From: Mesonia phycicola
GTDB taxonomy: Bacteria; Bacteroidota; Bacteroidia; Flavobacteriales; Flavobacteriaceae
Assembly (NCBI RefSeq): GCF_900141885.1
Contig: NZ_FQYY01000001.1
Coordinates: 495,540 to 559,539, forward strand
Length of the DNA stretch: 64,000 nt
Direction: 5' to 3'
Every line of letters begins with the position of its first letter. The first letter of the stretch is position 1. Both the position numbers and the translations under genes were made by a program. Below, piece by piece: positions 57,395 through 64,000 of this stretch. Under the pieces are notes generated by a model. It had not been told where the DNA came from, did not search any database, and was given only the letters and a program-made list of their open reading frames with translations.

Positions 57395-58543
57395 TTAGTT
57401 TTTTGTAAGATGATTACTAACGTGCAAATCACTTAATCTATTTTTTGCTAGATATACATAATACTTTGCTTTCTTCTCATTTTCAAATTTCCGAAGAAAA
57501 AGCTCATAATAATTTATTTTAGTTTGTAAATCTTTATAATAATTATCTACACAAATTGCCAATTCATATTGTGCTCGGTAATTTTGAGAGTATTCTTCTA
57601 AAGCTATTTTAAAATTATCTATGGCTAATTTAAATTTCTTTTGGTTTTGTAAGCTTATTGCGTAATTGGTGTAATAATCATCTACTGGCTGATCTGCTAA
57701 TAAAACTGCCAATTTTAAAAACTCTTCTGCCTCTGAGTAACGTTTTAATTCATTTAAACTTTTTCCTGCATATAATAATGCTTGCTGATTATTTTTTTCT
57801 AACTGAATTACTTCTACAAATTGCTGATAAGCTTTTTTGTACTCTTTTAAAATAAAATAACAAGTCCCTAAATTAAAATGAGTAAAAACAGTTTTTTTAT
57901 TCAGCTTTAATAATTGTTCAAACCTACTTTTAGCTAACAAAATATTTTTTTGAGCTATTGCATTTTTCCCTAATAAGCTAATCATTTTAGTATTTTCTGG
58001 GTAAGAAGATAGAGCCTGCTCTCCTATTTTTTCTACTTCTTCATACTCTTTATCCGAATATTTATGTTTAGCTATGGCATATAAAGCTTGCTGATGGTTT
58101 TTATCTATCTGTAAGACTTTTTGAAAATTTAAAACAGCAGTACTATCATTTAATTGATCTTTTGCTAAAGCTAATCTGTAATAAAAATCTGGATTTTCTG
58201 GAAATTGATAGGTAAGTTCTTTAAACAAACTATCGGCAAGTTGAAATTTACTTGTTTGGTAATATAACTTTCCCAAATTGCTTTTCGCAATGATTAATTT
58301 TTGATCTAGCTGAATTGCCTTTTCATAATTTTTAATCGCTAAACCAATATTTCCTGTGGCTTGGTAAGCTTGGGCAATTTTTTGATAGGTTACCGCAGAA
58401 GTTGATGAAGAATTTTGATAAAGCTCTATCGCTTTTTGATAGTTACCTAGTTGATATAAACTATCGGCAAGTTTTAAAGCCGAAGTTTGTGCTTCGGCTT
58501 TTAGGCATAAAAAACAAATAATATTAATTAGAAGTATCTTCAT
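57395..58543 (-). CDS. Exported tetratricopeptide-repeat protein of the BlaI/M56 operon
   Basis: 382 residues, signal peptide to about residue 18 (CLKAEAQ). At least nine TPR-like repeats follow, for example SLYQLGNYQKAIELYQNSSS, AYQATGNIGLAIKNYEKAIQ, YFILKEYKKAYQQFVEVIQL and SLQNQKKFKLAIDNFKIALE. Its first 20 bases overlap the end of the M56 gene, implying coupled translation. It probably serves as a periplasmic scaffold for the same pathway. Confidence 0.88.
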   Translation of the reverse strand: MKILLINIICFLCLKAEAQTSALKLADSLYQLGNYQKAIELYQNSSSTSAVTYQKIAQAYQATGNIGLAIKNYEKAIQLDQKLIIAKSNLGKLYYQTSKFQLADSLFKELTYQFPENPDFYYRLALAKDQLNDSTAVLNFQKVLQIDKNHQQALYAIAKHKYSDKEYEEVEKIGEQALSSYPENTKMISLLGKNAIAQKNILLAKSRFEQLLKLNKKTVFTHFNLGTCYFILKEYKKAYQQFVEVIQLEKNNQQALLYAGKSLNELKRYSEAEEFLKLAVLLADQPVDDYYTNYAISLQNQKKFKLAIDNFKIALEEYSQNYRAQYELAICVDNYYKDLQTKINYYELFLRKFENEKKAKYYVYLAKNRLSDLHVSNHLTKN

Positions 58544-60146
58544 CTACTTGAAAAGATATAGGTAAATAATACAGAACATTTACAGCTTCTCCATCTTGTT
58601 TCCCAGGTTCCATTTTAGGTAGTAAAGCAACGACTCTTTTTGCCTCGTCTGCTAATTCTGGCGAAGATGCTCTTGCTTCAATATCTTCAATTGTACCTTC
58701 TTTACTAATGGCAAACCTTACATAAATTCTATTTACTCCTTTTTGAGCATAAGGTTTTAAATTATTGCTATTAAAATTTTCGTTTAAAACAAGACTTATA
58801 TTAGTACTCAAGCATTTTTTGGCAGCATCTTTATCTAGACCTTCGCAACCAGGAAAAACAGGTACAGTTTCAATAGCTGTGAATGGTACAGTTTCTAAAG
58901 AAGTTTTTGGTTCTTCTTTTTCTTGGGTTTTTCGGTAAGCTACATAATCTTGATAAGATATATATCTCTCTTTCCATTTTGCATCAAAATCTTCTATGAA
59001 TTCCTCTTTATCAAAACCTCTATTTTCTATATCTCTATTGTTTTTTGTCAAATTCATAAAAATAAGAAACCTATAGTATTCCTCTTCAGATTTTATATTC
59101 CCCTCTTTTACTATCACAAAAGTTTTAGCAATATCAATAAGAGAACTTCCATTTTCTACCATTATTTCTAATTCGTCTACTAACTGATGTACTAACAAGG
59201 CGTCTTTTTCAGATAAATCTGAAATTGTTGATGTTTCTATTCCACTATCTTGAGTTAGACTATTACTATCTGAACAAGACACATACGTAAGCATCGCAAA
59301 GATTAATGGAATCAGAATTAAAAATTTAAATTTGGCGGCTCTTGCCGATTTTGATTTTTGTAACATAAGTATTCGTTTTTTGATTAATGAATGATTAAAA
59401 AATTGATGAATGAATGATATTTGTTCGCTCCCAAAAGCTACCTTAAGTAAACTTTCGTAATACGATTTTTTATCTGAATTTTTAGTAGCTTCTGCATCGG
59501 CAATGTATTCATGTAAATTGGTGATTTGCCTTTGGTATAAATACACCACCGGATTAAACCAAATAGCGATTTTTAAAATTTCGAAAAACAACAAGTCTAA
59601 ACTATGGTATTGTTGCGCATGAACTTGCTCGTGTTTTAAAATTTGGACCTTTTCGGTTTCCGCTAGATCACTTCCTAAATAAATAGTTTTGAAAAAGGTG
59701 CAAGCCTTCGAGCTATTTTCAACTTCAATAAGTTTTAAATCGTTTAAATAAGAGACTTTACCTTGCTTTCTGAATTGTTGAAACTGAATAACCTTTTTAA
59801 TAAATACCAAAAGACTAAACAATACTCCTAAACCGTAAGCTAACCACCAAGCATATTTCTCTAAAAAACTTATAGAAGTAGTTACGTTACTGACTGTCTC
59901 ATTTGGGGTTTCTTGAACCACAGGATCACCAATAAACACTGCAGGCAACTGAACCATTTGTTGTGCTTCTACTGCATAACTCTCTAATATATTAAAACTT
60001 AAAAATGGTAATAATGCTGAAATGATAGGCGTAAGCAACAAATACCAACGATTGTAAGTAAAAAAAGTTTCTTTTTTTAAAAACAGCTCGTAAACTCCCC
60101 AAAATAGAAGTAAAAAAACACTTAACTGAACGATATAGGTAACCAT
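58524..60146 (-). CDS. BlaR1/MecR1-type M56 metallopeptidase with TonB C-terminal domain
   Basis: 540 residues. Four or so membrane helices in the first 120 residues and one near 275-295 enclose the zinc peptidase: LKHEQVHAQQYHSLD (His172, Glu173, His176) and LHEYIADAEA (Glu213). A periplasmic linker follows (about 300-420) and then a TonB-like C-terminal domain (about 430-535: VPVFPGCEGLDKDAAKKCL, IYVRFAISKEGTIEDIEARA, VNVLYYLPISFQV). In M56 systems an outside signal activates the peptidase, which removes the BlaI repressor. The beta-lactam sensor domain is replaced by the TonB-like one. It overlaps blaI by one base. Confidence 0.92.
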   Translation of the reverse strand: MVTYIVQLSVFLLLFWGVYELFLKKETFFTYNRWYLLLTPIISALLPFLSFNILESYAVEAQQMVQLPAVFIGDPVVQETPNETVSNVTTSISFLEKYAWWLAYGLGVLFSLLVFIKKVIQFQQFRKQGKVSYLNDLKLIEVENSSKACTFFKTIYLGSDLAETEKVQILKHEQVHAQQYHSLDLLFFEILKIAIWFNPVVYLYQRQITNLHEYIADAEATKNSDKKSYYESLLKVAFGSEQISFIHQFFNHSLIKKRILMLQKSKSARAAKFKFLILIPLIFAMLTYVSCSDSNSLTQDSGIETSTISDLSEKDALLVHQLVDELEIMVENGSSLIDIAKTFVIVKEGNIKSEEEYYRFLIFMNLTKNNRDIENRGFDKEEFIEDFDAKWKERYISYQDYVAYRKTQEKEEPKTSLETVPFTAIETVPVFPGCEGLDKDAAKKCLSTNISLVLNENFNSNNLKPYAQKGVNRIYVRFAISKEGTIEDIEARASSPELADEAKRVVALLPKMEPGKQDGEAVNVLYYLPISFQVDEDTSN

Positions 60147-60508
60147 TACTTTTTGTTTTTATTAATTTCTGAAAGAACTTCTTCTAACTCTCGAATACTT
60201 AAATCGTTTTTCTTCACAAAAAAAGAAAGCATACTTTTTACAGAACCATCGAAATAATTATTCAGCAGTTTCGTCATCGAGAATTTACTGTAACTGTCTT
60301 TTTCTATTAACGGATAATAAATATGACCTCTCCCCTTTTTTCGAAATCCTACAAAATTCTTACTTTCTAATATTCTAACAATGGTAGAAACTGTATTATA
60401 AGCAGGTTTAGGTTCTGGCATTTCTTCTATTAAAGTTGCAACATTGGCCTCTTCTAATCGCCATAAGAGTTGCATAATTTCTTCTTCTGCTTTGGTAAGT
60501 TCTTTCAT
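60146..60508 (-). CDS. BlaI/MecI/CopY-family repressor
   Basis: 120 residues. An N-terminal winged helix (about 1-75: LTKAEEEIMQLLWRLEEANV, PAYNTVSTIVRILESKNFVG, RKKGRGHIYYPLI) and a C-terminal dimerisation helix pair (LLNNYFDGSVKSMLSFFVKK) match the family. It heads the operon blaI-M56-TPR-lipoprotein and has palindromes in its own promoter region at 60525-60579, so it likely represses itself until the peptidase cuts it. Confidence 0.93.
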   Translation of the reverse strand: MKELTKAEEEIMQLLWRLEEANVATLIEEMPEPKPAYNTVSTIVRILESKNFVGFRKKGRGHIYYPLIEKDSYSKFSMTKLLNNYFDGSVKSMLSFFVKKNDLSIRELEEVLSEINKNKK

Positions 60509-60524
60509 TTTTTCAACTAATTAT

Positions 60525-60579
60525 TTAGTTTAATAAAACTAATATAACTAAAACTTTAGTTTAAACTAAGATTTTAGTT
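60525..60579. promoter_or_regulatory. Palindromic operators for the BlaI-type repressor
   Basis: The half-site TTAGTTT/AAACTAA occurs three ways: arms at 60525-60531 and 60536-60542, a perfect 14-base palindrome TTAGTTTAAACTAA at 60556-60569, and outer arms AACTAAA (60546-60552) / TTTAGTT (60573-60579). It lies just before blaI and between it and the divergent DUF456 gene, so it could control both. Confidence 0.75.
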
Positions 60580-60619
60580 GTTAAAATTTAAAAATGCTTA
60601 TTTTAGAAGAAAATTTCAG

Positions 60620-61120
60620 ATGGATATTATATTAATAGTTTTAGGGTTTATACTATGTATTGTAGGAATAGTTGGAAGTGTATTGCCCATTTTACCAGGA
60701 CCGCCAATTAGTTGGTTAGGGTTATTACTACTCTATTTTGTGGATGGAATGAAGTGGAATTACTGGTTACTGGGCGCTACGTTTTTTATAGCTATACTCA
60801 TTTTTATTTTAGATTATATTATTCCGGCGGCCGGAACCAAAAAATATGGGGGTAGTAAAGCCGGAGCCATTGGTACCACAGTAGGCTTAATTGTAGGTAT
60901 TTTTATTCCAATTCCGCTAGGCTTTTTAATTGGTCCGTTTGTAGGTGCTTTTATCGGAGAGTTTATATTTAACAAAAGCAGCTCTAAAATTGCTTTAAGA
61001 GCTGCTTTTGGTTCTTTTATGGGCTTTTTAGCTTCAACTTTTATGAAACTCTTTGTGGCTATTATTTACCTTGGACTTTTTATCTATTTATGTATTGAGC
61101 ACCAAGAAATTTTGTTTTAA
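60620..61120 (+). CDS. DUF456 family membrane protein
   Basis: 166 residues with about five membrane helices. The start is ATG 60620 (MDIILIVLGFILCIVGIVGS); a longer frame from a TTG at 60578 would run through the operator region. LPILPGPPISWLGLLLLYF, PAAGTKKYGGSKAGAIGTT and PLGFLIGPFVGAFIGEFIF are DUF456 landmarks. Function unknown. It overlaps the nitroreductase gene by 4 bases, tail to tail. Confidence 0.88.
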   Translation: MDIILIVLGFILCIVGIVGSVLPILPGPPISWLGLLLLYFVDGMKWNYWLLGATFFIAILIFILDYIIPAAGTKKYGGSKAGAIGTTVGLIVGIFIPIPLGFLIGPFVGAFIGEFIFNKSSSKIALRAAFGSFMGFLASTFMKLFVAIIYLGLFIYLCIEHQEILF

Positions 61121-61668
61121 AGCCACTCTACTTTACTCTCTAATGCTTTACGCTCACTTTTAAAGTTGGTTTCATCATGGTTACCCATATAAAAAAAGCC
61201 TAAGCATTTTTCACCTTCTTTGAAACTGAAAAATTCATCCATATTTTTAATTAATCCAGGTGAAGACCAATATGCGCCAATGTTATAATGAGCAGCTGTT
61301 AACCACATATTTTGTACAGCCATTGCCACAGCTGCAACCTCTTCCCATTCTGGTACGCTTTCTTTTGGATCACGTTGCATACAAATTGCAATTACACAAC
61401 TTGCCTTGGTTGGGTTTTTCTGTAGTTTTTTATATTTAAATTCTGAAAAATCTTCTGTAGTTTCTTTGTATTTATCTGCTAAAAATTGGCCTAACTGCAC
61501 AAGTTTATCACCTAGCATTACTTTAAACCTCCAAGGTTCTGTCTTTTTATGACTAGGAGCCCAATTTGCAGCTTCTAAAATTTTTGCAATAGTTTCTTTT
61601 TCAATTTCTATTGAATTATACTGAGCAGGAAAAATAGATCTTCTATTTCTTATAATATCTTCAATCAT
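61117..61668 (-). CDS. Nitroreductase-family flavoprotein
   Basis: 183 residues, YdjA-like small FMN enzyme. RNRRSIFPAQYNSIEIEKET binds FMN phosphate with RRS, AANWAPSHKKTEPWRFKVML and AVAMAVQNMWLTAAHYNIGA are family signatures, and GFFYMGNHDE closes the site. Such enzymes reduce nitro compounds or quinones with NAD(P)H; the real substrate is unknown. It follows the aminotransferase gene by 6 bases. Confidence 0.9.
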   Translation of the reverse strand: MIEDIIRNRRSIFPAQYNSIEIEKETIAKILEAANWAPSHKKTEPWRFKVMLGDKLVQLGQFLADKYKETTEDFSEFKYKKLQKNPTKASCVIAICMQRDPKESVPEWEEVAAVAMAVQNMWLTAAHYNIGAYWSSPGLIKNMDEFFSFKEGEKCLGFFYMGNHDETNFKSERKALESKVEWL

Positions 61669-61674
61669 ACAATT

Positions 61675-62820
61675 CTATTTAAATAATTTTTTAATCGCTT
61701 TTGTAATTCTATCTCTATCATCATTGGTTAGATTAGAACCTGAAGGTAAACATAGTCCGTCTCTAAATAAATCTTCTGCAACAGTTCCTCCAAAATACAA
61801 AGCATCTTTAAATACTGGTTGTAAATGCATAGGTTTCCATAATGGTCTAGATTCTATATTTTCTTTTTCAAAAGCCAATCTTATATCTTCTCTAGTAAAA
61901 TTATTTTTGGTTTTTGTAGCATCTACTATAATGGCACTTAACCAATGGTTAGAGAAATAATCTGAATTTGGTTCTTTAAAAACTGTAATTCCTTCAATTT
62001 CTTTAAAAAGATCTTGGTAAAAATCATTCATCTTTCTTCTTAAAGAGATATGAGAATTTAAAACCTCCATTTGCCCTCTACCTATCCCAGCACATACATT
62101 ACTTAACCTATAATTGTAACCTACTTCAGAATGTTGGTAATGGGGAGCTTTATCTCTTGCTTGAGTTGCAAGAAAAACTGCTTTTTCTTTACTTGCTTTA
62201 GAGTCACAAATTAATGCACCACCACCACTTGTAGTAATAATTTTATTACCATTAAAAGATAGTATTCCAAATTCGCCAAAAGTACCACACATTTCATTTT
62301 TATAAGTAGAGCCTAATGCTTCTGCTGCGTCTTCTATTAATGGAATATCAAACTCTTCACAAATAGTTTTAATTTCTGAAATTTTAGCAGGCATACCATA
62401 TAAATGAACACATATAACAGCTTTTGGTTTATTATCTGCGCATATTTCAGATTCTATACAAGTACGCAATGCATCTGGACACATATTCCATGTTTCCATT
62501 TCACTATCAATAAAAATAGGTTTAGCACCTAAATATTTAATAGGATTGGCTGAAGCAGAAAAAGTCATACTTTGACAAATAACAGTATCGTTAGGTTTAA
62601 TTCCCAAAAGAATTAAACTTAAATGAAGGGCTGCTGTACCACTACTTAAAGAAGCTACTTGTTTTGTGTCGTGACCCAAATATTTTCTTAAATCTTCTTC
62701 AAAACCTTCTACATTCGGACCTAAAGGAGCTATCCAATTATTTTCAAAAGCAGATTCAATATATTTCAATTCGTTCCCTCCCATATGTGGAGAAGACAAC
62801 CAAATTTTATTTTTAGACAT
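61675..62820 (-). CDS. DegT/DnrJ/EryC1/StrS aminotransferase (PglE-like)
   Basis: 381 residues. It is a PLP enzyme that adds an amino group to a UDP-4-keto sugar. LSSGTAALHLSLILLGIKPN holds the phosphate site, IPLIEDAAEALGSTYKNE the Asp164 that pairs with the ring nitrogen, and FNGNKIITTSGGGALI the Lys193 that forms the aldimine. The start MSKNKIWLSSPHMGGNE is typical of PglE/bacillosamine types. It follows the phosphoglycosyltransferase gene by 5 bases; the usual acetyltransferase (PglD) is not between them. Confidence 0.9.
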   Translation of the reverse strand: MSKNKIWLSSPHMGGNELKYIESAFENNWIAPLGPNVEGFEEDLRKYLGHDTKQVASLSSGTAALHLSLILLGIKPNDTVICQSMTFSASANPIKYLGAKPIFIDSEMETWNMCPDALRTCIESEICADNKPKAVICVHLYGMPAKISEIKTICEEFDIPLIEDAAEALGSTYKNEMCGTFGEFGILSFNGNKIITTSGGGALICDSKASKEKAVFLATQARDKAPHYQHSEVGYNYRLSNVCAGIGRGQMEVLNSHISLRRKMNDFYQDLFKEIEGITVFKEPNSDYFSNHWLSAIIVDATKTKNNFTREDIRLAFEKENIESRPLWKPMHLQPVFKDALYFGGTVAEDLFRDGLCLPSGSNLTNDDRDRITKAIKKLFK

Positions 62821-62825
62821 AGTTA

Positions 62826-63395
62826 TTAGTTCTTCTTGAAAGGTAAAATTAATGTTTTAAAAATAATTTTTAAATCAAGCATAAATGAAATATGATTAAA
62901 ATACCATAAGTTCAATTTTATTTTCTTCGGAAAGATAATTTCATCATTATATTTTACAGGATCAGTCACTTGATTCAAAAGATATTCTTCATTAAAAAAA
63001 ACTATCGAAGCATATCCAGTTAAACCAGGCTTAAGTTTTAAAATTTTTCTGTTTTTACCCTTTAATAAATCATAATAACCAGGTAAATCTGGCCTTGGAC
63101 CTACCACAGACATTTCCCCTTTCAAAACGTTAAATAATTGAGGCAACTCATCAAACTTATATTTTCTAAGAAAAGCAGAAAAAGAAGAAATCTCATTTTT
63201 AGAATCTATAGTTTTAAACTTATAAATAGTAAATATATTTCCATTTTTCCCAATACGCTTTTGTAAAAAAAAAGGATTACCAAAATAATAAATAGAAAGA
63301 TAAATAGTAATAAATAGAACTATAGGCATTACAATCAACAAAAAAAACAATGCTGAAAAAAAATCAAATAATGGTTTAAAGGTAGATAAATACAA
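62826..63395 (-). CDS. Small monotopic phosphoglycosyltransferase (PglC-like)
   Basis: 189 residues. One N-terminal re-entrant hydrophobic segment (about 10-37) precedes the catalytic core with IYKFKTI, the Asp82-Glu83 pair in KFDELPQLFNVLKGEMSVVG and PRPDLP, which load a sugar phosphate onto undecaprenyl phosphate for surface glycan or glycoprotein. The start is TTG at 63395; the first ATG lies at residue 23 and would cut off the membrane part. First visible gene of the minus-strand glycan group. Confidence 0.9.
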   Translation of the reverse strand: MYLSTFKPLFDFFSALFFLLIVMPIVLFITIYLSIYYFGNPFFLQKRIGKNGNIFTIYKFKTIDSKNEISSFSAFLRKYKFDELPQLFNVLKGEMSVVGPRPDLPGYYDLLKGKNRKILKLKPGLTGYASIVFFNEEYLLNQVTDPVKYNDEIIFPKKIKLNLWYFNHISFMLDLKIIFKTLILPFKKN

Positions 63396-63560
63396 GGCTC
63401 GTATTATTACTATTGTGTAAGTGTGAAAGTAAGAAAATTAAGAATATATAAAATATTCTGAAGGCTTTTTTTAAATGATTAGTATAAATACTTATATTAT
63501 TTAGCACCTATCAAAGAGTTCAATTCCTGTGCCAAACAAATTAATTTTTAAGATAGTAAT
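63396..63560. other. Gene-free stretch upstream of the phosphoglycosyltransferase
   Basis: With the repeat and terminator beyond it, this is part of the only gap of more than 300 bases in the window (63396-63703). It is AT-rich; I see no convincing small gene or full promoter here. The glycan group must either start here or be separated from longer upstream transcription by the rRNA terminator. Confidence 0.5.
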
Positions 63561-63648
63561 GGCGTTCCCTTTGGGTCGGGCTAATCCACTATATCTTTTA
63601 TTCTTTTTCACAAAAAAATAAAAGGATGCCGTTGCTATCCCTAACGCA
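63561..63648 (-). repeat. Flavo-1-like structured repeat, short copy
   Basis: On the minus strand GCGTTAGGGATAGCAACGGC opens and ATAGTGGATTAGCCCGACCC with GGGAACGCC closes, with GCGTT/AACGC pairing. The middle is a short A/T-rich stem (TTTTATTTTTTTG against AAAAAGAATAAAA) instead of the long one at 45834-45944. It sits between the rRNA terminator and the glycan genes. Confidence 0.6.
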
Positions 63649-63665
63649 ATAGTAACACTATAAAC

Positions 63666-63700
63666 AAAAAAAAGACCCTTCATTAAAAATGAAGGGTCTT
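63666..63700 (-). terminator. rRNA operon terminator
   Basis: AAGACCCTTCAT / ATGAAGGGTCTT perfect arms with a 5-base loop right after the 5S gene, followed by TTTTTTTTG on the minus strand. Confidence 0.9.
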
Positions 63701-63703
63701 AAA

Positions 63704-63813
<110 letters not shown>

Positions 63814-63919
63814 CTCTTGGTCTTGTTATTATACAAGAACTAATATCTTAACATACTATAACAATAATAAAGTATTCAAAAATTCTAACATAAGAAGAAA
63901 ATCAATTAGGCAATCTTGC

Positions 63920-63940
63920 GCCCCTAGACAAGCTAGGGGC
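63920..63940 (-). other. Hairpin just after the 23S 3' end
   Basis: GCCCCTAG / CTAGGGGC perfect arms with a 5-base loop in the 23S-5S spacer, probably part of the precursor folding or processing signal. Confidence 0.5.
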
Positions 63941-64000
63941 TGCATAAGCTATACGGGTTATTAGTACTACTTGGCTATGACATTACTGCCTTTACACCTA
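63941..64000 (-). rRNA. rrl: 23S ribosomal RNA, 3' end only
   Basis: On the minus strand TAGGTGTAAAGGCAGTAATG, TCATAGCCAAGTAGTACTAA and TAACCCGTATAGCTTATGC are the last bases of 23S rRNA. The rest lies beyond the window. The exact 3' end is uncertain by a few bases. Confidence 0.85.

Noticed and set aside
63501..63683. A 60-residue minus-strand frame with a hydrophobic start
   Set aside because: It runs through the structured repeat and the rRNA terminator; the peptide is a by-product of the repeat sequence.
63814..63940. tRNA in the 23S-5S spacer
   Set aside because: No cloverleaf, no TTCGA-type loop; only a simple hairpin is seen.

Overview
The window looks like a chromosomal segment of a marine-type member of Flavobacteriaceae (Bacteroidota). 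The DNA is AT-rich. It carries a SusC/SusD pair, a protease with a type IX secretion (T9SS) C-terminal sorting domain, flavobacterial -7 boxes (TAnnTTTG) with little use of Shine-Dalgarno sites, C-minus (zinc-free) forms of ribosomal proteins S14 and L36, and the Bacteroidota order rpsL-rpsG-fusA-rpsJ fused to the S10-spc-alpha block. The genus cannot be fixed from the sequence alone. I see no prophage, insertion sequence, CRISPR array or tRNA gene.

Layout. (1) 1-6164, minus strand: a cut-off CtlX-type amidinohydrolase, a DDAH-like amidinohydrolase, citrate synthase, enolase and the small subunit of carbamoyl-phosphate synthase, most with their own terminators. (2) 6191-23299, minus strand: one nearly unbroken translation and secretion cluster from rpsL to rplQ, including fusA, secY, infA, rpmJ and rpoA, with a strong promoter before rpsL and a likely internal promoter plus leader hairpin before rpmJ. 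(3) 23477-33492, plus strand: an Omp85-type outer-membrane protein with no normal start codon, then a SusC-SusD-lipoprotein-lipoprotein group and a T9SS-sorted S8 protease, read here as a candidate protein or peptide uptake locus. (4) 33559-45723: housekeeping genes (rlmB, rhomboid protease, rarA, a yjjG-type phosphatase, a degenerate deacetylase-like protein, radC, mpl, obgE, adk, hpt). (5) 45834-47976: purK and purE set among repeats: a folded Flavo-1-like element, a heptamer tandem repeat and two inverted palindrome doublets flanking purE. (6) 48039-56846: tandem paralogous exported proteins, an M3 peptidase, ruvC, a membrane flippase-like protein with a glycosyltransferase, and an outer-membrane-like protein. 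(7) 56843-60579: a BlaI repressor, M56 peptidase/TonB fusion, TPR protein and TonB-domain-like lipoprotein operon with clear palindromic operators. (8) 60620-64000: a DUF456 protein, nitroreductase, the end of a surface-glycan cluster (aminotransferase and phosphoglycosyltransferase), a third Flavo-1-like element, and the 3' end of an rRNA operon (5S and the end of 23S) on the minus strand.

How it works together: most of the window is core growth machinery (translation, secretion, central carbon, purine and pyrimidine synthesis, cell-wall recycling, DNA repair). Accessory parts are the SusCD/protease locus, which probably digests protein outside the cell and imports the products, and the BlaI/M56 operon, which probably senses envelope stress by regulated proteolysis. 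No convincingly new multi-gene system is present; the most unusual items are the start-codon-less Omp85 gene, the three structured repeats, the inverted palindrome doublets around purE, the degenerate NodB-like protein and the untracked 34-residue membrane peptide at 50885-50989.
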